This document shows, in pieces, positions 5,075 to 8,568 of a stretch of DNA of 8,568 nt. The translations under genes were made by a program, and so were the position numbers. Each line of letters starts with the position of its first letter. Within the stretch, counting starts at the first letter, position 1. This DNA comes from JBCDIQ01 sp039024295 (GTDB taxonomy: Bacteria; Bacteroidota; Bacteroidia; J057): contig JBCDIQ010000260.1 of the NCBI GenBank assembly GCA_039024295.1, positions 1-8,568 of the forward strand, written 5' to 3'. Below the pieces are notes generated by a model. The model saw nothing but the letters and a program-made list of their open reading frames with translations. It was not told the origin of the DNA and searched no databases.

Positions 5075-6562
5075 ATGGCAAAAGCGAAAAAACTACCCAC
5101 ACGAGCCGAAAATTATCCAGAGTGGTACATCGAACTGGTCAAGCGCGCTGACTTGGCCGAAAACTCGGATGTCCGAGGCTGCATGGTCATCAAGCCCTAT
5201 GGCTATGCCATCTGGGAACGCATGCAGCGGGTATTGGATGACATGTTCAAAGAGACAGGCCACGTAAATGCCTATTTCCCCTTGTTTATCCCCAAATCCT
5301 ACCTCAGCAAGGAGGCTTCCCATGTCGAAGGCTTTGCCAAAGAATGTGCGGTGGTGACCCACTATCGCCTCAAAAATGATCCCGAAGGGAAGGGCGTAAT
5401 CGTGGACCCCGAAGCCAAACTGGAGGAAGAACTCATCGTCCGCCCTACTTCCGAAACCATCATTTGGAGTACGTATCGCAATTGGATTCAGTCCTACCGG
5501 GATCTGCCGTTACTGATCAACCAGTGGGCAAATGTGGTTCGCTGGGAACTTCGCACCCGCCTGTTTTTGCGTACCGCAGAATTTTTATGGCAGGAAGGCC
5601 ACACCGCCCATGCCAGCAAAGAGGAAGCGGTTGAAGAAGCTGAGCGCATGCTAGAAGTGTACGCCACCTTTGCAGAAAATACCTTGGCGATTCCAGTGGT
5701 TCGCGGCGTAAAAACGGAGCGGGAACGCTTTGCCGGAGCCGAAGAAACGTACTGTATCGAAGCATTGATGCAGGATGGGAAGGCACTGCAAGCGGGTACT
5801 TCTCATTTTTTGGGACAAAACTTCGCCAAGGCATTCGAAGTAACCTTTGCCAATAAAAACAACCAGGAAGAATACGTCTGGGCTACCTCCTGGGGCGTAA
5901 GTACCCGCCTGATGGGAGCCCTGATCATGACCCACTCCGATGATGATGGGTTGGTATTACCTCCTTCCCTGGCCCCATTCCAGGTAGTCATCATTCCTAT
6001 TTACCGAAAGGAAGGGGAAGCAGAAAAGGTGATTGGTCGCTGTAAAGAATTGGTCGCTGAATTGAAAAAAGTGGGGATCCGGGTTAAACTGGACGATGAC
6101 GATACCAAAAAGCCGGGCTGGAAGTTCGCCGAATGGGAACTCAAAGGGGTTCCTTTACGTTTGGCGCTGGGACCTCGTGACCTGGAAAATGGACAAATTG
6201 AGGTAGCGCGTCGTGACACACGAGAAAAGGCATCTTATGCCTTAGACGAAGGGTTCGTTGGACAAATTCAGACATTGTTGGACGAATTCCAGCAAGGCGT
6301 TTTTCAGCGTGCCCTCAACCTGCGAGAAGAAAACACCACCAAGGTGGATACCTGGGAAGATTTCAAGGCCCAGTTAGAACAGCCCATTCCAGGCTTTATT
6401 TATGCGCATTGGGACGGCACCACCGAAACGGAGGAAGCCATCCAAAATGAGACCAAGGCGACCATTCGGTGCATTCCCTTGAACCAGGAGGAAGAAGCTG
6501 GAACGTGTGTATACTCCGGGAAGCCTTCTAAGGGGCGGGTATTGTTCGCCAAAGCCTACTAA
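5075..6562 (+). CDS. proS: Prolyl-tRNA synthetase, archaeal/eukaryal-like type
   Basis: This enzyme charges tRNA-Pro with proline in the cytosol. The 495-residue class II synthetase shows the motif 1 region near 62-72 (GHVNAYFPLFIP), RPTSET at 123-128, motif 2 at ~154-178 (RWELRTRLFLRTAEFLWQEGHTAH), GTSH at 241-244 and motif 3 at ~271-284 (SWGVSTRLMGAL, with the ATP-binding Arg278). An anticodon-binding domain follows at ~300-405, then the C-terminal extension ending in FAKAY. There is no editing (INS) insertion between motifs 2 and 3, as expected for this type. In the C-terminal domain, family zinc-ligand positions read WDG, TE, C478 and S481, so most of the cysteine ligands are gone. I chose the ATG at 5075 because the upstream in-frame TTG at 5039 adds 12 residues unlike the family and precedes the standard MAKAKKLPTRAENYPEW start. 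Confidence 0.97.
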   Translation: MAKAKKLPTRAENYPEWYIELVKRADLAENSDVRGCMVIKPYGYAIWERMQRVLDDMFKETGHVNAYFPLFIPKSYLSKEASHVEGFAKECAVVTHYRLKNDPEGKGVIVDPEAKLEEELIVRPTSETIIWSTYRNWIQSYRDLPLLINQWANVVRWELRTRLFLRTAEFLWQEGHTAHASKEEAVEEAERMLEVYATFAENTLAIPVVRGVKTERERFAGAEETYCIEALMQDGKALQAGTSHFLGQNFAKAFEVTFANKNNQEEYVWATSWGVSTRLMGALIMTHSDDDGLVLPPSLAPFQVVIIPIYRKEGEAEKVIGRCKELVAELKKVGIRVKLDDDDTKKPGWKFAEWELKGVPLRLALGPRDLENGQIEVARRDTREKASYALDEGFVGQIQTLLDEFQQGVFQRALNLREENTTKVDTWEDFKAQLEQPIPGFIYAHWDGTTETEEAIQNETKATIRCIPLNQEEEAGTCVYSGKPSKGRVLFAKAY

Positions 6563-6619
6563 TAAGCTGGGGAGGGACTGGGCGCACCTCTATTGCTGTA
6601 ACCCCTAATTCCCTAAGTG

Positions 6620-7270
6620 ATGCAAAAAAATGAAGAGCTTACTTGGTTAGAGGAACAATGGCACCAACTACTAGCAGATTGTCGGGTAAGCGTGCCAAAG
6701 GCCTCTTATGCCTACCAAGAGGTGTTGGAACAGTATGGTAAATCCGGTAGGAAGTACCACAACTTCCACCATTTGGTGGAGCTCTTACAAGCATATATGT
6801 GGGTGGAGGAAATGGTTGACCACAAGCTCGAGGTTAGGACTGCGATTTGGTTTCATGACCTGATCTATCAGCCTCTGCGAAAGGATAACGAGTTGAGGTC
6901 GGCCCGCAGGGCCTTACTCCACCTGCGGGACTGGGAGACCAGCAAACTGGAGGAACGAACCGTTTTTGACCTGATTGTCTCTACCCGAAATCATCAACCC
7001 TTATGGGACCACCCCGATTGCCATCTTTTCCTGGATTTGGATTTAGGTATTTTGGGCAGAGAACGCGCCAGATATGAGGCATATACCCAAGAGATTCGAG
7101 AGGAATATAAAATGGTACCCGCTCCCCTGTATCGTTCCGGCAGAAAAAAGGTTGTTAACAGTTTTCTAGGTAGGCCGAGGCTTTACTTTACCAATCACTT
7201 TTTTGAACGCCTGGAGACGCGTGCACGGGAGAATTTAACTTGGGAGTTGGAGCAGTTGGAGGGAAATTGA
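6620..7270 (+). CDS. HD-superfamily metal-dependent phosphohydrolase (COG4339-like)
   Basis: The 216-residue soluble protein matches the COG4339-type HD family. It has Y46-HNFHH with His47 and His50/51, AIWFHD at 75-80 carrying the defining His79-Asp80 pair, NELRSA at 90-95, STRNH at 121-125, FLDLDLGILG at 137-146 and EEYKMVP with YRSGRKKVVNSFLGRPRLYFT at 161-191. The conserved His and Asp residues are those expected to hold a divalent metal for phosphoester or nucleotide hydrolysis. The true substrate of this family is, to my knowledge, not established. Database copies sometimes carry a meaningless 'NMDA receptor subunit' name. I chose the ATG at 6620 over the adjacent GTG at 6617. It follows proS after 57 bp in the same direction and could be cotranscribed, but no functional link is evident. 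Confidence 0.85.
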   Translation: MQKNEELTWLEEQWHQLLADCRVSVPKASYAYQEVLEQYGKSGRKYHNFHHLVELLQAYMWVEEMVDHKLEVRTAIWFHDLIYQPLRKDNELRSARRALLHLRDWETSKLEERTVFDLIVSTRNHQPLWDHPDCHLFLDLDLGILGRERARYEAYTQEIREEYKMVPAPLYRSGRKKVVNSFLGRPRLYFTNHFFERLETRARENLTWELEQLEGN

Positions 7271-7353
7271 AGTAAACCCAGTATACAATTCCAATCTCGA
7301 TTTTTGATTCCTGGTCCTTATATCAGCTTAGTAGCAAGTCAGGAAGCGTACTT

Positions 7354-7376
7354 GATAGCGTGAATAATCCGCTATC
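7354..7376. terminator. Candidate terminator hairpin between convergent genes
   Basis: GATAGCG at 7354-7360 and CGCTATC at 7370-7376 are perfect reverse complements with a 9-base loop. It lies in the 101-bp convergent gap after the HD gene and overlaps the stop codon of the minus-strand thioredoxin-like gene. On the plus strand a TTTTT run follows 6 bases after the stem (7383-7387); on the minus strand no T-run follows. It could end the HD transcript inefficiently. The rest of 7271-7371 shows nothing recognisable. Confidence 0.35.
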
Positions 7377-7941
7377 CATTACTTTTTCGGTATTTTCGAA
7401 CTGCCTTTTTGAACTTCTTCAAATTAGACTCATGCATAGCCACATCTCCCTGAAAAAGAACTCGATTTTGTTGGTCGATAAGATATGTATCCCCGTTGTT
7501 TTCAATAGGAATTTCATTGGTCATCCAAAAGACGTTTTCGGGATCATAGAATAACGGGTATGGAAATTTAATCACATTCAACGCGCTATATTGAGCATCC
7601 TCAAATGACTTACCACGAGTAATGAGTAATACGGGAAGGTTTAATTCATCAACAATTTCCTTCCATATAGATTTCCATTGCAATAATTCCCCTACACAAA
7701 TTGAGCAACTAGACTTGTAATAGGCTACAACTTTTAGGGTACTTTCCCGGAACTCAACGGAATCAAAAACGGCGTCGCTGAGTGGAGTAAATGAGGTTAG
7801 ATCAATGTATAGCCTTTGAGTTTTCTCATTTGATATTTCCTCAGCGATATCTTTTTCAAGTAGGCTACCCGCTCCTAATAAAAATGAAGCTGAGAGAACC
7901 AGTAAGGTAATAGGGGCTGAAAGAGAAATATTATTTTTCAT
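7372..7941 (-). CDS. Exported thioredoxin-fold protein with CSIC motif
   Basis: The 189-residue protein has a signal peptide or N-terminal anchor: basic start MKNN, then a hydrophobic stretch at ~8-26 (APITLLVLSASFLLGAGS) with no lipobox cysteine. The mature part has a thioredoxin-like core: LKVVAYYKSSCSICVGEL at 69-86, with C79-SIC82 at the end of the first core strand, the strand PVLLITRG at 103-110, a cis-Pro-type region near KFPYPLFYDPEN at 125-136, and TYLIDQQNRVLFQGD at 152-166. It resembles TlpA/redoxin-type periplasmic proteins, although the usual WCxxC Trp is replaced (S-S-C-S-I-C). It may reduce or relay disulfides, or be a structural derivative. Its ATG overlaps the stop of the upstream propeller gene by 4 bp, so the two are almost certainly one operon. 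Confidence 0.78.
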   Translation of the reverse strand: MKNNISLSAPITLLVLSASFLLGAGSLLEKDIAEEISNEKTQRLYIDLTSFTPLSDAVFDSVEFRESTLKVVAYYKSSCSICVGELLQWKSIWKEIVDELNLPVLLITRGKSFEDAQYSALNVIKFPYPLFYDPENVFWMTNEIPIENNGDTYLIDQQNRVLFQGDVAMHESNLKKFKKAVRKYRKSNG

Positions 7942-8568
7942 GGCAAGGAATAAGCTATTATATCTGATGAAAGAAAGTCAATCGCATATAGCATCTTGTT
8001 GGGGCTATCAACACAGAAAGCGATAATGTTCCGATCTAGTACAATTCGCTTTACAGGAGATCCATCCCACCCAAATACAAAAATTTCATTTGTTAGTGCT
8101 CGGTACCAACCTGGCTGAGGAAAATCACTAGGGGCTTCACTTTCTGATTTACCGCTGTATAATAAATAAAGTGCATCATCTTCTGCATCTACTCCCACAT
8201 AGGTTTGTTTGGTTTTACCAGTGATCACAAATTGAAAATTTCCGTATAGTTTGACTGGTTTCCAAATAGTAGAAATCTTTTCGGGTCCTCTGAGTGTAAA
8301 AGCAAGTGTGTCATGTTGAAATACTTGAACATAATCGTTGTAGAAGTTTGCAGTGGCTGCCCATTGCTTATTTGGCGAGATGGAAAAAATGCCCTGATGC
8401 ACTTGTGCATACAATCTGTCTTTCTTTTCAAATCTTCCTTTTCGCTTTGGTAGATTGCCTATGCGCTTCACCAAACTTCCACTGGTATCACACACAAAAA
8501 TTCTAGCATTTGGGTCGGTTAATGAAAGGCTCCAAATTTCATTTTGGGCCCCAACCTGAGGATATAAA
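7938..8568 (-). CDS. BF3164-like six-bladed beta-propeller protein, 5' end outside window
   Basis: The frame is open from its TGA (7938-7940) to the right edge, about 210 codons, so the N-terminus and any lipoprotein signal are off-window. A GTG at 8493-8495 is in frame, but protein-like sequence continues upstream of it (QNEIWSLSLTDPNARIFVCD), so it is not the start. The protein shows repeated short blades: ARIFVCDTSGSLVKRIG, HQGIFSISPNKQWAATANFYNDYVQVF, DDALYLLYSGKS, NEIFVFGWDGSPVKRIVLD, then FCVDSPNKMLYAIDF and DIIAYSLP. This pattern (VFDWDG-like blade, final D..IYA...I..Y.L) resembles BF3164-family TolB-like propellers of Bacteroidota, usually surface or periplasmic lipoproteins of unknown role. 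The 4-bp overlap with the CSIC thioredoxin-fold gene indicates translational coupling. Codon use is AT-richer than the proS block. Confidence 0.75.
   Translation of the reverse strand, partial: LYPQVGAQNEIWSLSLTDPNARIFVCDTSGSLVKRIGNLPKRKGRFEKKDRLYAQVHQGIFSISPNKQWAATANFYNDYVQVFQHDTLAFTLRGPEKISTIWKPVKLYGNFQFVITGKTKQTYVGVDAEDDALYLLYSGKSESEAPSDFPQPGWYRALTNEIFVFGWDGSPVKRIVLDRNIIAFCVDSPNKMLYAIDFLSSDIIAYSLP

Noticed and set aside
1..8568. CRISPR array, tRNA, rRNA or riboswitch
   Set aside because: No regularly spaced short repeats, cloverleaf with acceptor/CCA pattern, or recognisable aptamer core was found by eye on either strand.

Overview
The window looks like a chromosomal stretch from a Bacteroidota bacterium, probably near the Saprospiria/Lewinella group. 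The basis is a prolyl-tRNA synthetase of the archaeal/eukaryal-like short type with the C-terminus I associate with this phylum, a BF3164-like beta-propeller, weak or absent Shine-Dalgarno sequences, and promoter-like TAnnTTTG elements. This assignment rests on recalled family resemblance, not on a search.

Layout. (1) Bases 1-~2010 are an AT-richer accessory block. It holds a small unrecognised gene (1-312), a complete RelE/ParE-type toxin-antitoxin pair on the minus strand (580-1121), and an intact HigA-type antitoxin (1370-1768, minus) whose HigB toxin partner (1752-~2006) is broken by stop codons and lacks its N-terminus. Two degraded copies of the 3' end of a yifB/comM gene (Mg-chelatase-like AAA+ protein) are interleaved with these genes on the plus strand. 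They lie exactly 900 bp apart, and each points into the 3' end of a minus-strand toxin-antitoxin module, 4-10 bp away. (2) Bases 2104-7270 are a GC-richer, plus-strand, housekeeping-like block: a YdjI-like SPFH protein with a C-terminal SHOCT module, overlapping by 35 bp a heptaheme c-type cytochrome fused to TPR repeats, then proS and an HD-superfamily phosphohydrolase (COG4339-like). (3) Bases 7372-8568 are a minus-strand, AT-richer operon running in from beyond the right edge: a BF3164-like six-bladed propeller protein (start off-window) overlapping by 4 bp an exported thioredoxin-fold protein with a CSIC motif.

How the parts relate. The SPFH and cytochrome genes are probably cotranscribed, which would put a membrane-stress scaffold next to a periplasmic electron carrier. 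The propeller/thioredoxin pair looks like a two-gene cell-envelope unit. The first 2 kb looks like a decaying cassette region. The repeating arrangement of a yifB tail convergent with a toxin-antitoxin module is the most unusual structure in the window. Substitutions between the two tails are mostly synonymous, so the tails seem to come from separately evolved functional yifB genes rather than from a recent local duplication. I see no transposase, integrase, CRISPR array, rRNA or tRNA.
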